Source: CAYNWT01 sp964450955 (GTDB taxonomy: Bacteria; Planctomycetota; Planctomycetia; Planctomycetales; Planctomycetaceae). Taken from it: a stretch of DNA of 64,000 nt. Shown piece after piece: positions 43,107-52,071 of this stretch. The notes beneath the pieces were generated by a model. It was not told where the DNA came from. It ran no database searches and was given only the letters and a program-made list of their open reading frames with translations. The position numbers and the translations under genes were made by a program. The DNA lies in contig CAYVFI010000002.1 in assembly GCA_964450955.1 (NCBI GenBank), positions 244,305 to 308,304 of the forward strand. Direction: 5' to 3'. The stretch's first letter is position 1; every line of letters starts with the position of its first letter.

Positions 43107-44543
43107 CTACGATTCGTCAAGAGGCACTTTTGCGACAAACGAAAACGCCTGTGGGTAATCTTCGTCACGGCTACTGTCTTCGAAGTTTGGCGGAGAAGCC
43201 TGATAGCCTCTAAGCTGAAGCAGGTTGGTCAGGTCGTCAACGTGCTGGCGGCTTCGTGCAACGCCGTCGATCTGAATTGCGGCTCTGTTATTTTGCCGAC
43301 CCGGTCGGAAGTTGAACTTCTCAACCAGCAGCGAATCCCCACCAGGCAGGAGATCCTGCAATTTTTGCATTTCCGCCAGCCAGTCGGACTGGCGAAGTGC
43401 CCATCCATCGACCTCAGCTGCAGACTCCAAATCGTCCTTGTCTTTGTTAACCTTCGCTTTGATGGCGTCAATCTTGTCCTGCACAAGCTGCGTCTCCGCC
43501 GCCCGTTGAGCAAGGTTCCGTTGAAACAACCAGTAGCCAACGCCCAGCACTAGTGCGGCACCGACACCCAACATGATCAGGCGAATCTTGCGATTGTCTC
43601 GTTTGGCAACAGCTTTCCGAGGGCTCAGGTAGTTAACACCTTCGCCCAGTGAACTGTGTTCGGCAAACAGGTGACCGGCAGTCGCAGCAAAATAGCCGCG
43701 ATCAGCGTCTGCAATGTCGCCCGAACCACCCAGCGGATCAAGACATGAACCTTCGCAGTTCAACTTGCCTTTAAGAAACGCACACAGTGAATCGGCTCTC
43801 GGGTCAGACGGTGTGACCCAGACGTAAGAGATTGGCAATCCACCGTGAAGGTTTTGAGCCGAAAGTCGGAGGCGGTTTATTTCCGCGTTCACAGCTTTCT
43901 GCAACGCATCTCCATCCCCGTCGAACCGAGTCGCAGATGTGGCCAATGCACACTTACCTCGAAGCGAGGCAAGTTCAATACGACTGCCAGCCAACGTGAC
44001 TGACAGATGCAACTGATTCGCAGCTCGCGCCTTGTTGTCTTGCTGATGCAGAACCAATTCGGCGGAGTGGAACGAACTGACTCCCACCGCCCCAAGTTCA
44101 ACCCCGGCAGCCGAAAGGATTTTCTTAATAGTGCCGGTGACTTCGGTCGGCACGGTCGTCATCAGGACGTCACGAGTGTCAGACCCACGCGGTGGCAGCG
44201 GTACGTAGTCCAACAGGTATTTGTCGGCCGCCTGCGTGACCTTGGTTGCCGCCTGAAGCTTCACCATCCCAGGTAGTTCGTCATCCGGGATGTTGGGGAG
44301 TTCAAGATGTCGGACAACAACGCCTTCACGAGGCAAAGACACAATCGCCTTGCCGCTGAAGCCCCTGGTGGTCAACTCGCCTTTAAGCCATTCCGCAGCC
44401 CGTTCTGAATCCTTGATGGGGTCAATCCCGTCAGGCCAATTCAAAACCGCCGCGCGCTTGGCGCTGATGTGTTTGCCGGACGCCTTGCCCTGCAGCAGGA
44501 CAAGCTGTTCGTCGCCCCACTCGATCGCCAGTGAATCACTCAC
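43107..44543 (-). CDS. GspL-position protein: PilM-PilN-like fusion
   Basis: 478 residues from GTG at 44543, which has GGGG about 6 nt upstream; an in-frame TTG at 44555 is possible. The N-terminal about 310 residues are actin-like (PilM/GspL cytoplasmic type): SLAIEWGDEQLVLLQ, AIVSLPREGVVVRHLELPNI, and a later VWVTPSDPRADS. One transmembrane helix lies at about 320-340. A PilN-like periplasmic part follows, with a long coiled segment (VQDKIDAIKAKVNKDKDDLE), a short ferredoxin-like core and VARSRQHVDDLTNLLQLRGY. It combines cytoplasmic and periplasmic assembly platform parts in one chain, the arrangement seen in GspL. Confidence 0.85.
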   Translation of the reverse strand: MSDSLAIEWGDEQLVLLQGKASGKHISAKRAAVLNWPDGIDPIKDSERAAEWLKGELTTRGFSGKAIVSLPREGVVVRHLELPNIPDDELPGMVKLQAATKVTQAADKYLLDYVPLPPRGSDTRDVLMTTVPTEVTGTIKKILSAAGVELGAVGVSSFHSAELVLHQQDNKARAANQLHLSVTLAGSRIELASLRGKCALATSATRFDGDGDALQKAVNAEINRLRLSAQNLHGGLPISYVWVTPSDPRADSLCAFLKGKLNCEGSCLDPLGGSGDIADADRGYFAATAGHLFAEHSSLGEGVNYLSPRKAVAKRDNRKIRLIMLGVGAALVLGVGYWLFQRNLAQRAAETQLVQDKIDAIKAKVNKDKDDLESAAEVDGWALRQSDWLAEMQKLQDLLPGGDSLLVEKFNFRPGRQNNRAAIQIDGVARSRQHVDDLTNLLQLRGYQASPPNFEDSSRDEDYPQAFSFVAKVPLDES

Positions 44544-44688
44544 ATTACACCCCAAAAACTCTGTTTTCTCAGCCTACAGTATTCGGTCCGAACAGGGTTC
44601 ACGACAAGAATACTTGTAATTGAACCCCGAAAAACGCCTGTCGGACCACTATTCTGGCCCCATTCCCGGACTGGAATGTTGACTTTTC

Positions 44689-46422
44689 TCAACGTGAACT
44701 CGTGTCCGACTCTAACCCCAACTGCTCATCGGAGTAGCCTCGTCCGAGACCCGTTAAATCTGAAACAGCCGTCACTTTCGCCGGATACTCGGTGCCGTCA
44801 ATTAACGCTTCCAGTCGCGTGAATGGCCCGTTTTGCTCGAAGTAGCCGATAATCTGAGCCTTGTAGATATCGCCGCGAGTCGTCAGGAACGGCTCAATGG
44901 CACGCATGGTTTGAAGATCGACAATGTCTTCTGTGAACAACCAACCCGGCGTTGAGTGGTTACTCAGCAAATTCGTGTCGGCTGTTCCATCGGACATCAC
45001 GACAGAACTGGCGACAATTGCATCAGCCGCTTCTGGTTCAATACCGGGGATCGTCAGCAGGACTTCGCGTCGAGCGTAGTTTGGATCGATACGGTTATCG
45101 ATGAACGCGTCGTCGGTTAGTGAAAACGTGTCAAACAAAACTGGTAGCGAGCCATTAAGATCGCCCGACGTCCAGGGGCTTTCCAGGGTCGTCTCAACAC
45201 CGTCTATTTCGGCAACAACCTGGGCGTCCACCAACTGGAACAGCGCGGTGTATTCGAACTGTGCCGTCTGCGTCAGATCAAGCCCACCCCGAGTCACGTC
45301 GCCTTCGACATCGCCTCCAATCGCGCCACCGACTGCCGTGGCAAATTCTTCCTGAGACACGGTCAGGCTGGAACCGTCTGTGTCTTCGGTTGCATCTTCA
45401 GAACCATACAATCGCCATGCCACGACAAACGTGGCCGTTTCCTCGTCAAACTCTTCGGCTATCGCATCCCACAGTTCGGTCATCAAGCCCTGATTCAGGT
45501 TGATGCGGTCGGAACCATCGCCACGTAAGTTGGTTTCCGTGCTGCGAATTGTGCAGTAACCAATCAGCCCCAGGTTCAGAACGCCGTCCTCATTGTCGGC
45601 GGGCAACGTTGTGTCTCCGTCGTCTTCGTTCTTGTCCAGCAAGCCGTTGCGGTTGCCGTCTTCGCCAAACAAAATCGCCGCCGTCATCCCCTGAATTTGC
45701 ATGAGTTCATCAAACGATTCAATTGGACCGTTCTTGCACTCGTAGCCGGCAGGCAAACCAAGGTAGTACGAACTCTCCGCTCCCATCGGTCGCGGGTCGT
45801 CATCCTCGTCCAGCCAATCCAGTATTGAATCGACGACGGTTTGGTCGTCCAGGCCCGGAATGTTGGCCAGCACATCGTAGAACTCGGGGCTAACGGTACC
45901 GGTATCGCCACCGTCCTCGTCCACCGCAATGAATTGCTGTTCCAGGGCAAGCAGGTAGTTCAGGTTCAATTTTCCCGACTCGCTAATCAGACCAAATCGA
46001 ACCGTCTTCGCATCCGCATCCCGTTCGTTCGCAGCCACGATGCTGAACAGCCCATTATCCCGAGCCGTCTCGCCTTCCTGCAGGCTGATACCGTTAAAGA
46101 TTGTCCCGTCGTTGATGAGGTTCTCTTCGGGTTCGAAGGTGCGGTTCCCGATTAAATCGGCGGCGGTCTCAAGGCCTGAGTCCGCAAACGCCTGAGTCTG
46201 CAATCGCCGACCGTACATGCTGGCCGACTCGAACTCAGTAATCATCGCTTCTGTGTACTTGTAAGCAGCCAGTGAAAGCAAAACGACCAGAATCAACACC
46301 ACAATCAACACGGTACCGTGACGGTCTCCCGCCAACCCGTTTGCTTTGGTCAACGCGTTTACGTAGACCGCGTTTTGGCGCGGTGCGGGTTTTGCGTTTG
46401 GTTCTGTAAGGAACTTTTTCAT
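44689..46422 (-). CDS. gspK: Type II secretion minor pseudopilin GspK
   Basis: 577 residues. A hydrophobic helix at about 37-57 follows RHG, and the residue at +5 of the presumed prepilin cleavage (after Gly36) is Val, not Glu. Absence of Glu5 is the normal property of GspK. The GspK fold follows: FADSGLETAADLIGN, FGLISESGKLNLNYLLAL, VVDSILDWLDEDDDPRPMGAES, then a helix-hairpin-helix-like LLTIPGIEPEAADAIVA. It is longer than the usual 300-330 residues, with acidic insertions (for example EDDGDTTLPADNEDG). It lies 2 nt after gspJ. Confidence 0.92.
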   Translation of the reverse strand: MKKFLTEPNAKPAPRQNAVYVNALTKANGLAGDRHGTVLIVVLILVVLLSLAAYKYTEAMITEFESASMYGRRLQTQAFADSGLETAADLIGNRTFEPEENLINDGTIFNGISLQEGETARDNGLFSIVAANERDADAKTVRFGLISESGKLNLNYLLALEQQFIAVDEDGGDTGTVSPEFYDVLANIPGLDDQTVVDSILDWLDEDDDPRPMGAESSYYLGLPAGYECKNGPIESFDELMQIQGMTAAILFGEDGNRNGLLDKNEDDGDTTLPADNEDGVLNLGLIGYCTIRSTETNLRGDGSDRINLNQGLMTELWDAIAEEFDEETATFVVAWRLYGSEDATEDTDGSSLTVSQEEFATAVGGAIGGDVEGDVTRGGLDLTQTAQFEYTALFQLVDAQVVAEIDGVETTLESPWTSGDLNGSLPVLFDTFSLTDDAFIDNRIDPNYARREVLLTIPGIEPEAADAIVASSVVMSDGTADTNLLSNHSTPGWLFTEDIVDLQTMRAIEPFLTTRGDIYKAQIIGYFEQNGPFTRLEALIDGTEYPAKVTAVSDLTGLGRGYSDEQLGLESDTSSR

Positions 46423-46424
46423 GC

Positions 46425-47372
46425 TTACAGTTCCTCCAGCTCAATCGGTGGGACAAGAGGAATACCGACGACTCGGCGATACTCCCGCACCAGCCCTTCC
46501 TCTTCTTCTGAGCCAGTGGGCGATTGCTGCTGGGTATTGGCGAAGGAAGAGTCGGCATCGTTCTTCCGGACGCTTTGACTTTGAATCTGCACGGAAATGA
46601 CAATTTCGATTGCCTGTGGCAGCGAATTTGTTTCCATCGTGTCCCACTCGTCCAGCCATTCTCCGCCAGAGTAGTACCGGAACCGAAGCGAAGTCACTTC
46701 TTCTGCAAGCAACGTTGATGCTTCAACTTGTGGGTCAGTGTCGTTCTCAGCAATCGCCTTGTTCAACGTTGTGCGATCACCTTCCATGCGTGCCAGGCCA
46801 ATTGAATCTCTGGACAAGCCTGGCGGCGCGACTTCACGGGCGAACTCTGCTGAGACGCCGGTGCCGTTTTCTCGACACATGTAGTAGTAGACAGTCAGTG
46901 CGTCGCCCACTCGTTCAAGGGGGCTCACTGCGACATCTCGATCGACATACTCCATCCGCCGGTCCGGGCGATTGATGTACAGGATCAGCTCTTCACTGGT
47001 TCCAAGAATGCCGGTTTCAACCGGAGGTGCCGCTGCTTCATCGAGGTCGTCTTCGAAGCCGTCATCAAATCCATCTTCGGCAGCGACTTCTTCACCACCA
47101 AAGTCGTCTGAGGCAAAGTCTTCCTTGTCTGCTGGCGTAAACGTGATGGAACCAATGTCTTTATCAAACTGCTGAAGTACACCGCGGGCAATCTGAGCTT
47201 GTTCAGTTTCTTCACGACCAAGCGTTGAAAGTCGCAGGAAGATGGTCATCGACTGTGAGACTGCAGCAATCAGCAACAGCATGAGCCCCAACGCCAGCAG
47301 GATTTCCAGCAATGTGAAACCGCGACGATATCGGCGGTGCTCGGTCGTTGTCTGAGACAGAACGTATCTCAT
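46425..47372 (-). CDS. gspJ: Type II secretion minor pseudopilin GspJ
   Basis: 315 residues. The prepilin signature is RRGFTLLEILLALGLMLLLI with cleavage after Gly18 and Glu at mature +5. Then a helical spine (STLGREETEQAQIARGVLQQ), an acidic low-complexity insertion (residues about 80-115 rich in Asp, Glu and Phe), and a C-terminal pseudopilin beta-sheet with LRFRYYSGGEWLDEWDTM, which is a typical GspJ strand pair, then AIEIVISVQIQ. The start overlaps the gspI stop by 4 nt (ATGA). Confidence 0.9.
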   Translation of the reverse strand: MRYVLSQTTTEHRRYRRGFTLLEILLALGLMLLLIAAVSQSMTIFLRLSTLGREETEQAQIARGVLQQFDKDIGSITFTPADKEDFASDDFGGEEVAAEDGFDDGFEDDLDEAAAPPVETGILGTSEELILYINRPDRRMEYVDRDVAVSPLERVGDALTVYYYMCRENGTGVSAEFAREVAPPGLSRDSIGLARMEGDRTTLNKAIAENDTDPQVEASTLLAEEVTSLRFRYYSGGEWLDEWDTMETNSLPQAIEIVISVQIQSQSVRKNDADSSFANTQQQSPTGSEEEEGLVREYRRVVGIPLVPPIELEEL

Positions 47373-47815
47373 TCTTCTTGATCCTCAGCAGCGTCAATCC
47401 AAATCTGCGGATCCCGCATTAGGCGCGTCAGCGAGAAACTTTGATCGACCTCATCCTGATCGTTTGTGTGTTCAACCGTGACCGTGACCGTCAGTAGGTC
47501 GCCCTCACCTTCTTCAACCTCCATGGACCACGTCAGGCTTTCTTCGACTTCGATATCGGTTTCGAAGGATTGGCTGCTGACAGAATTGAGGTCCAGAACA
47601 CCGGCTCCTGCTTCCGCCATCTGTGACTCGGCAAGTAACGCCATCTGACTTCGCAAACGACCTTCAACCGAAGCTCGCGTGCCGGTCCCCAGAAGATCTG
47701 TAATGATGGTCGCCGAAGCCAGGAAAATCCCCAAAGCCAAAAGCACTTCAAGGATCGTCAAACCGTTTCGAGAACGCGGATCTGCCTCGGGTTGTCGTCG
47801 TTTACGGCGGATCAT
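47369..47815 (-). CDS. gspI: Type II secretion minor pseudopilin GspI
   Basis: 148 residues with the prepilin signature RNGLTILEVLLALGIFLAS (cleavage after Gly18, Glu at mature +5). The hydrophobic helix is followed by a charged helix, AESQMAEAGAGVLD, and a beta-rich end with LTWSMEVEEGEGDLLTVTVT, which is the GspI strand-turn-strand pattern. The gene overlaps gspH by 4 nt and gspJ by 4 nt, which indicates translational coupling across the pseudopilin genes. Confidence 0.9.
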   Translation of the reverse strand: MIRRKRRQPEADPRSRNGLTILEVLLALGIFLASATIITDLLGTGTRASVEGRLRSQMALLAESQMAEAGAGVLDLNSVSSQSFETDIEVEESLTWSMEVEEGEGDLLTVTVTVEHTNDQDEVDQSFSLTRLMRDPQIWIDAAEDQEE

Positions 47816-48423
47816 TGTTCAGCCGCCTCCCACGAGACACGGGACACGTTTACTGCCCCGGTCAGCCCCCGAATATCGATGCGCACAGAACGCTTTTGTG
47901 GATCCAAAATGTAAACAAACGCGTCCGTGGCACTGCCTTCAAAACTAAACTCAACCGGATCAGACCACGAACCACCAGACAATTCAGCACCGCCCTCAAT
48001 GGACTCGAACCACTCAGGCGAGAGCTGTTCGCCAGTTCCGGCTGAATCCAGTTCCTCGCGAAACTCAAAACCCTCGCCGAGATCACCCCACACACCAAAG
48101 TACTTATTGTCTTCAGTCGTCTCAGGCACATCCGCCGGATTGGGCAGCATGATGAACCGACTCTTACCTGGTTCGAACCGAAACTCGTACACCAGCCCGG
48201 ACCTAATCGCAAAAGCGCGTCCCTGAGAGATCGCTTGCCTTACCTGTTCGCCGCCTTCCTCCAACTGCCGGACGGCATACGCGTCCTGGACAACAGGGAC
48301 TGTTAACGAAGCAGTGAAGATCAAAATGCCCATCACAATCAAAACTTCAAACAGCGTCAGTCCGGCTCGCAAGCCGGACTGCGCTGCAGCAGCGTTAAGT
48401 TGAGATTTTGGGCATCGCTTCAT
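47812..48423 (-). CDS. gspH: Type II secretion minor pseudopilin GspH
   Basis: 203 residues with the prepilin motif RAGLTLFEVLIVMGILIFTA (cleavage after Gly21, Glu at mature +5). The spine helix is followed by RQAISQGRAFAIRSGLVYEF and several strands (YFGVWGDLGEGFEFREEL, VEFSFEGSATDAFVYILDP) typical of GspH. An N-terminal leader with Ala repeats precedes the motif. It lies 14 nt downstream of gspG and overlaps gspI by 4 nt. Confidence 0.88.
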   Translation of the reverse strand: MKRCPKSQLNAAAAQSGLRAGLTLFEVLIVMGILIFTASLTVPVVQDAYAVRQLEEGGEQVRQAISQGRAFAIRSGLVYEFRFEPGKSRFIMLPNPADVPETTEDNKYFGVWGDLGEGFEFREELDSAGTGEQLSPEWFESIEGGAELSGGSWSDPVEFSFEGSATDAFVYILDPQKRSVRIDIRGLTGAVNVSRVSWEAAEQ

Positions 48424-48437
48424 AACCGACTACCAAC

Positions 48438-48902
48438 CTACTGCGTGGGCTGCGTAATGGTCCAGTTGTTGATGTCATCGCCGCCACCGTCGTCGTTGCG
48501 ACCATCGGGACCGTTCGACCAAATTGCTGGCTTAAACTTATTCGTCTCGCTTTTGGTGTTCGGCCATTCGTAGTTCAATGGCTGATTCCAGGCATCAAGT
48601 GCAGGCCGCTCAAGGTACGGCTGTTCCTGTCGCCCCAGGTACTCAGACGGCTCAGTCAAAGCCACAAGGATGTCAGGACCACCTGCCGGATAGTTACCAC
48701 GGTTGGCGTTGTACATCTTCAACTGACTCTCGACTGTTGTGATGGCGGTCTGCGTGGCACGAACCTGCGCGATGTCTCGTTGACCGATTAGGTTGGGCAC
48801 AACCATCGCGGCGATGACGACAATAATTGCCAGCACGATAAGCAGTTCCAGCAACGTAAAACCGCCGCGTTGCGGCTGAACTTTGACAACTCGTTTTTTC
48901 AT
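48438..48902 (-). CDS. gspG: Type II secretion major pseudopilin GspG
   Basis: 154 residues. The ATG at 48902 (MKKRVVKVQPQRGG) has GAGGGG about 9 nt upstream; the extra codons to 48941 are not needed. The prepilin signature is RGGFTLLELLIVLAIIVVIA with cleavage after Gly14. The GspG body then reads QTAITTVESQLKMYNANRG, NYP, and the conserved C-terminal calcium-binding loop in modified form, SNGPDGRNDDGGGDDINNW. This C-terminal D-D-I-x-N-W block is diagnostic for GspG rather than a pilin. It is the main rod subunit. Confidence 0.94.
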   Translation of the reverse strand: MKKRVVKVQPQRGGFTLLELLIVLAIIVVIAAMVVPNLIGQRDIAQVRATQTAITTVESQLKMYNANRGNYPAGGPDILVALTEPSEYLGRQEQPYLERPALDAWNQPLNYEWPNTKSETNKFKPAIWSNGPDGRNDDGGGDDINNWTITQPTQ

Positions 48903-49009
48903 TGGATTGAACCCCTCAATCTGAACGCAGCAACGCTGCAAATCTGTAACAACTTTGGACTTAACACGCTGGAACTATCGCGGTTCCGGCAGAAACTTCA
49001 ATTGGTGTA

Positions 49010-50218
49010 CTAAAAGCCTTGTGACATCCGCAAGACCGGCAACAGCAACGCTGCGATGACAAATACAACCAGAGCCGCCATCACCAGCAGCATCAGTGGT
49101 TCCAACAGCCTGACGAACAATTCCAGCTGGGTGTTTGTCTTTCGTTCCTGGTTGTCAGCGATATCAATCAAAACATTTTCCAGGTTGTTTGCCTCGGCCC
49201 CGACAGAAATCATTTCCACAACCTCACGCGGAAACTCACCGCTGGCTCGCAGCGGGTCAGCCAGGTTTTTACCGCCAGAAACATTGTCGGCCGCATTGCC
49301 AATTGTTTCGCTTAGAACGCGGTTTCCTGTGGCGTCTTTGGCAATCCGCAGCGACTGCAGAATCGGGACTCCGTTCTTCAACAGGGTTCCAAGAATTCGA
49401 GTGAACCGGGCGATCGCCAGGCTGCGAACAATGCCACCAATGCCAGGGCATCGCAGACGGAACCTGTCAAAGTTGGAACGACCATCATCAGTCTTCAGGT
49501 ATTGACCTGCGGCAAAGATGGTGACACCCAGCACTAACACCAGCATCAGCCACTTTGTCTGCAACCACTCGCTCATGCCCATCAATGTGGTGGTTGCCCA
49601 GGGCAGGGTGCCTTTTTCCTCCATCGAGCTAAACATGCCGGCAAATTCGGGAACAAATTTGACCAACATCACGATGACGATAATGGTTCCGACCGTCATG
49701 AGGAACGCGGGGTAAACCATCGCTCCAACGACTTTGCCTTTAAGTTCTTCCTGGTGCTGATTGAACGTGGCGATCTGTTTCAGGACATCTTCCAGAAAGC
49801 TGCCTTCTTCACCGGCTCGAACCATACTGACAGCAAGTTCGTTAAAGACCTTGGGGTGCTTCCGCATCGCATCGTACAGCCGAGTACCCTCTGCGACCTG
49901 GTCTTTCACATCGTTGATCACATACTTTAACGCAGGATTGGAAGATTGGCCTTCCAGCAACTGCAGCGAGCGCAAAAGCGGCACGCCCGACTTCAACAAG
50001 TCAGCCAACTGACTGTAAAACGGAGTCAGATGCTTCGATGCGACTCGACGCCCCGACTGTTTCGCCTGTGACACAGATTCCTGTGCCATATCAATTTTGA
50101 CCGGGAACAACGCCCGCGCAGCGAGACTGCTGAGGGCTTCCTGTTCGGAACCCGCTGTCAGAGTTCCCGTGACCTGACCACCGGTGGCTTCGCGGGCGAT
50201 GTAATTGAAATCTGGCAT
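49010..50218 (-). CDS. gspF: Type II secretion/type IV pilus inner membrane platform protein GspF
   Basis: 402 residues with the GspF/PilC architecture: N-terminal small domain (PDFNYIAREATGGQVTGTL), a first helical cytoplasmic repeat (QLADLLKSGVPLLRSLQLLE, ELAVSMVRAGEEGSFLEDVL), a transmembrane helix at about 170-195 (AFLMTVGTIIVIVMLVKFVP), a second at about 220-240, a second repeat (FTRILGTLLKNGVPILQSLR, EMISVGAEANNLENVL) and a last transmembrane helix (MLLVMAALVVFVIAALLLPV). Both GV-P-L/I repeats are intact. It is located between gspE and gspG as in classical operons. Confidence 0.95.
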   Translation of the reverse strand: MPDFNYIAREATGGQVTGTLTAGSEQEALSSLAARALFPVKIDMAQESVSQAKQSGRRVASKHLTPFYSQLADLLKSGVPLLRSLQLLEGQSSNPALKYVINDVKDQVAEGTRLYDAMRKHPKVFNELAVSMVRAGEEGSFLEDVLKQIATFNQHQEELKGKVVGAMVYPAFLMTVGTIIVIVMLVKFVPEFAGMFSSMEEKGTLPWATTTLMGMSEWLQTKWLMLVLVLGVTIFAAGQYLKTDDGRSNFDRFRLRCPGIGGIVRSLAIARFTRILGTLLKNGVPILQSLRIAKDATGNRVLSETIGNAADNVSGGKNLADPLRASGEFPREVVEMISVGAEANNLENVLIDIADNQERKTNTQLELFVRLLEPLMLLVMAALVVFVIAALLLPVLRMSQGF

Positions 50219-50286
50219 AGTTTCTTGTCTCTGTCAGGCTGTGCTGACGGAGTAGGACGTCAGGCGAAAGCCTGAGCCGGCTCTCC

Positions 50287-51975
50287 TTACGATACGTCTC
50301 CGCGTGTCACTCGCATGACTTCTTCCAGGCTGGTAATTCCCAGTGCGACTTTCTCAAGACCGCTTCCCCGCAGCGAAATCATGCCCTGCTTGGTTGCCTG
50401 ATTCCTAATCGCTCCGGCACTGGCGTTCTCGGCACACAGATTCCGAATGACTTCGTCCGTTCGAAGCAGTTCGTAAATGCCGATTCGGCCCGAATACCCC
50501 GTCTCTCGACATTCTCGACACGCTCCGGCTTCGAATACCGAATCGGGCCACTCGCCGTGGAAGTCTTTCGGCAGATCTGCATCCTTCGACGCGACTTCGC
50601 GTTTGCAGTGTTTGCACAACCGACGAATCAGGCGCTGAGCAAGAACCCCTTCCACCGTGCTCGCGACAAGATACGGTTCAACCCCCATATCAATCAGTCG
50701 CGTAAACGCGCTTGAAGCATCGTTGGTGTGAAGCGTACTAAAAACAAGGTGACCAGTCAGAGAAGCCTGGATCGCGCTTTGAGCCGTTTCGTTGTCTCGA
50801 ATTTCCCCGATCAGAATGACGTCCGGGTCGTGACGCAAAATACTTCGCAGCCCGGCCGCGAACGTGAGACCGATTCGAGAATGAACCTGAATCTGGCTGA
50901 TACCGTTACTGTGATACTCAACCGGGTCTTCAACCGTGATAATCTTTGTGGTCGGGTTCTTGATCTCGTTCAACGCCGAATACAGTGTGGTTGACTTACC
51001 ACTACCGGTCGGCCCGGTCACCAGCACAATTCCGTGCGGCATGCTGATAAGATCCGTGAAGGGATCGTAGGTGTTGTCCGGCATACCAATGGCCTTCAGA
51101 TTGAAGACCATCTTGTCCTTGTCCAGGATACGCATCACGATGCCTTCGCCGAAAATCATCGGGATGACAGAGACACGAACATCGATTTCTCGACCGGAAA
51201 CTCGCAGCTTGATTCGACCGTCCTGAGGCAGCCGTTTCTCAGCGATGTTAAGGTGCGACATAATTTTGAGTCGCGTCACAATCGCTGAATAGAAGTGATT
51301 AATCTCTGGTGGAACCGGCTGCAGCCGCAGCATCCCGTCAACACGGAAGCGGACAGTCAAACCCTGCTCAGATGGTTCGATGTGAACGTCACTCGCCCCC
51401 ATCTCCAAAGCTTCAATCAGAAGCTCGTTAACCAAACGAATAACCGACGGAGCCGACGCGTCTTCAGCAAGCTCGCTGTCCACTTCGTCCAGCTCTTCCA
51501 GCAGCTCAACGCCATCGTCAGCCCGCTGTTGGACCAGGGCGTTAATCGTGTCACCACCAACACCCAGCCGGTCTTTAATCAACGCGTCCAGTTCGTCACT
51601 ACGCGTAACGACGGGTTCCAAACGGAACCCACTTACTGAACTCAATTCGTCCAACCCATCCAGATCCAACGGATCTCCCGTCGCAACAACGACTCGGCCA
51701 TTGCTCTCGTGTAGCGGCAGAATTGAATGGCGAAAAATTGCGGTCGTCGGAAACTTGCCCAGCAATTCATCATCAACCGTCACGTCTTCCAGGTCGATGT
51801 AGCGAATCCCGAATTCTTCACACAACGCTTTTAGCGTCGTGTCTTCAGGGGCAAGCCCCATTTGAACGACAACCTGATCTAAACGATCTGCGTTGCCGTT
51901 TGCCGCGTCGCGTGCAACGCTAAGCTGTTCATCGGTAATAACACCGTGCTGAACAAGTATCTGACCAATATCCAT
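50287..51975 (-). CDS. gspE: Type II secretion/type IV pilus assembly ATPase GspE
   Basis: 562 residues. The N-terminal MshEN/GspE_N-like domain begins MDIGQILVQHGVITDEQL. The ATPase core contains SDVHIEPSEQGLTVRFRVDG, RLPQDGRI, Walker A GPTGSGKST, the Asp box ITVEDPVEYH, Walker B DPDVILIGEIRDNETAQ, and the His box SLTGHLVFSTLHTND. A tetracysteine zinc module follows (CKHCKRE and CRECRETG), as in PulE/PilB. All catalytic elements are present, so it should power pseudopilus assembly. Confidence 0.96.
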   Translation of the reverse strand: MDIGQILVQHGVITDEQLSVARDAANGNADRLDQVVVQMGLAPEDTTLKALCEEFGIRYIDLEDVTVDDELLGKFPTTAIFRHSILPLHESNGRVVVATGDPLDLDGLDELSSVSGFRLEPVVTRSDELDALIKDRLGVGGDTINALVQQRADDGVELLEELDEVDSELAEDASAPSVIRLVNELLIEALEMGASDVHIEPSEQGLTVRFRVDGMLRLQPVPPEINHFYSAIVTRLKIMSHLNIAEKRLPQDGRIKLRVSGREIDVRVSVIPMIFGEGIVMRILDKDKMVFNLKAIGMPDNTYDPFTDLISMPHGIVLVTGPTGSGKSTTLYSALNEIKNPTTKIITVEDPVEYHSNGISQIQVHSRIGLTFAAGLRSILRHDPDVILIGEIRDNETAQSAIQASLTGHLVFSTLHTNDASSAFTRLIDMGVEPYLVASTVEGVLAQRLIRRLCKHCKREVASKDADLPKDFHGEWPDSVFEAGACRECRETGYSGRIGIYELLRTDEVIRNLCAENASAGAIRNQATKQGMISLRGSGLEKVALGITSLEEVMRVTRGDVS

Positions 51976-52071
51976 GAGTGGCTTACCAACGATTTTGTGC
52001 GTTCTGGATTTCCCTCCAGACCAAGTGCGTTCCGTCCCTCCGACAGGTCGTACCTGTCTGCCTGCCTCGGA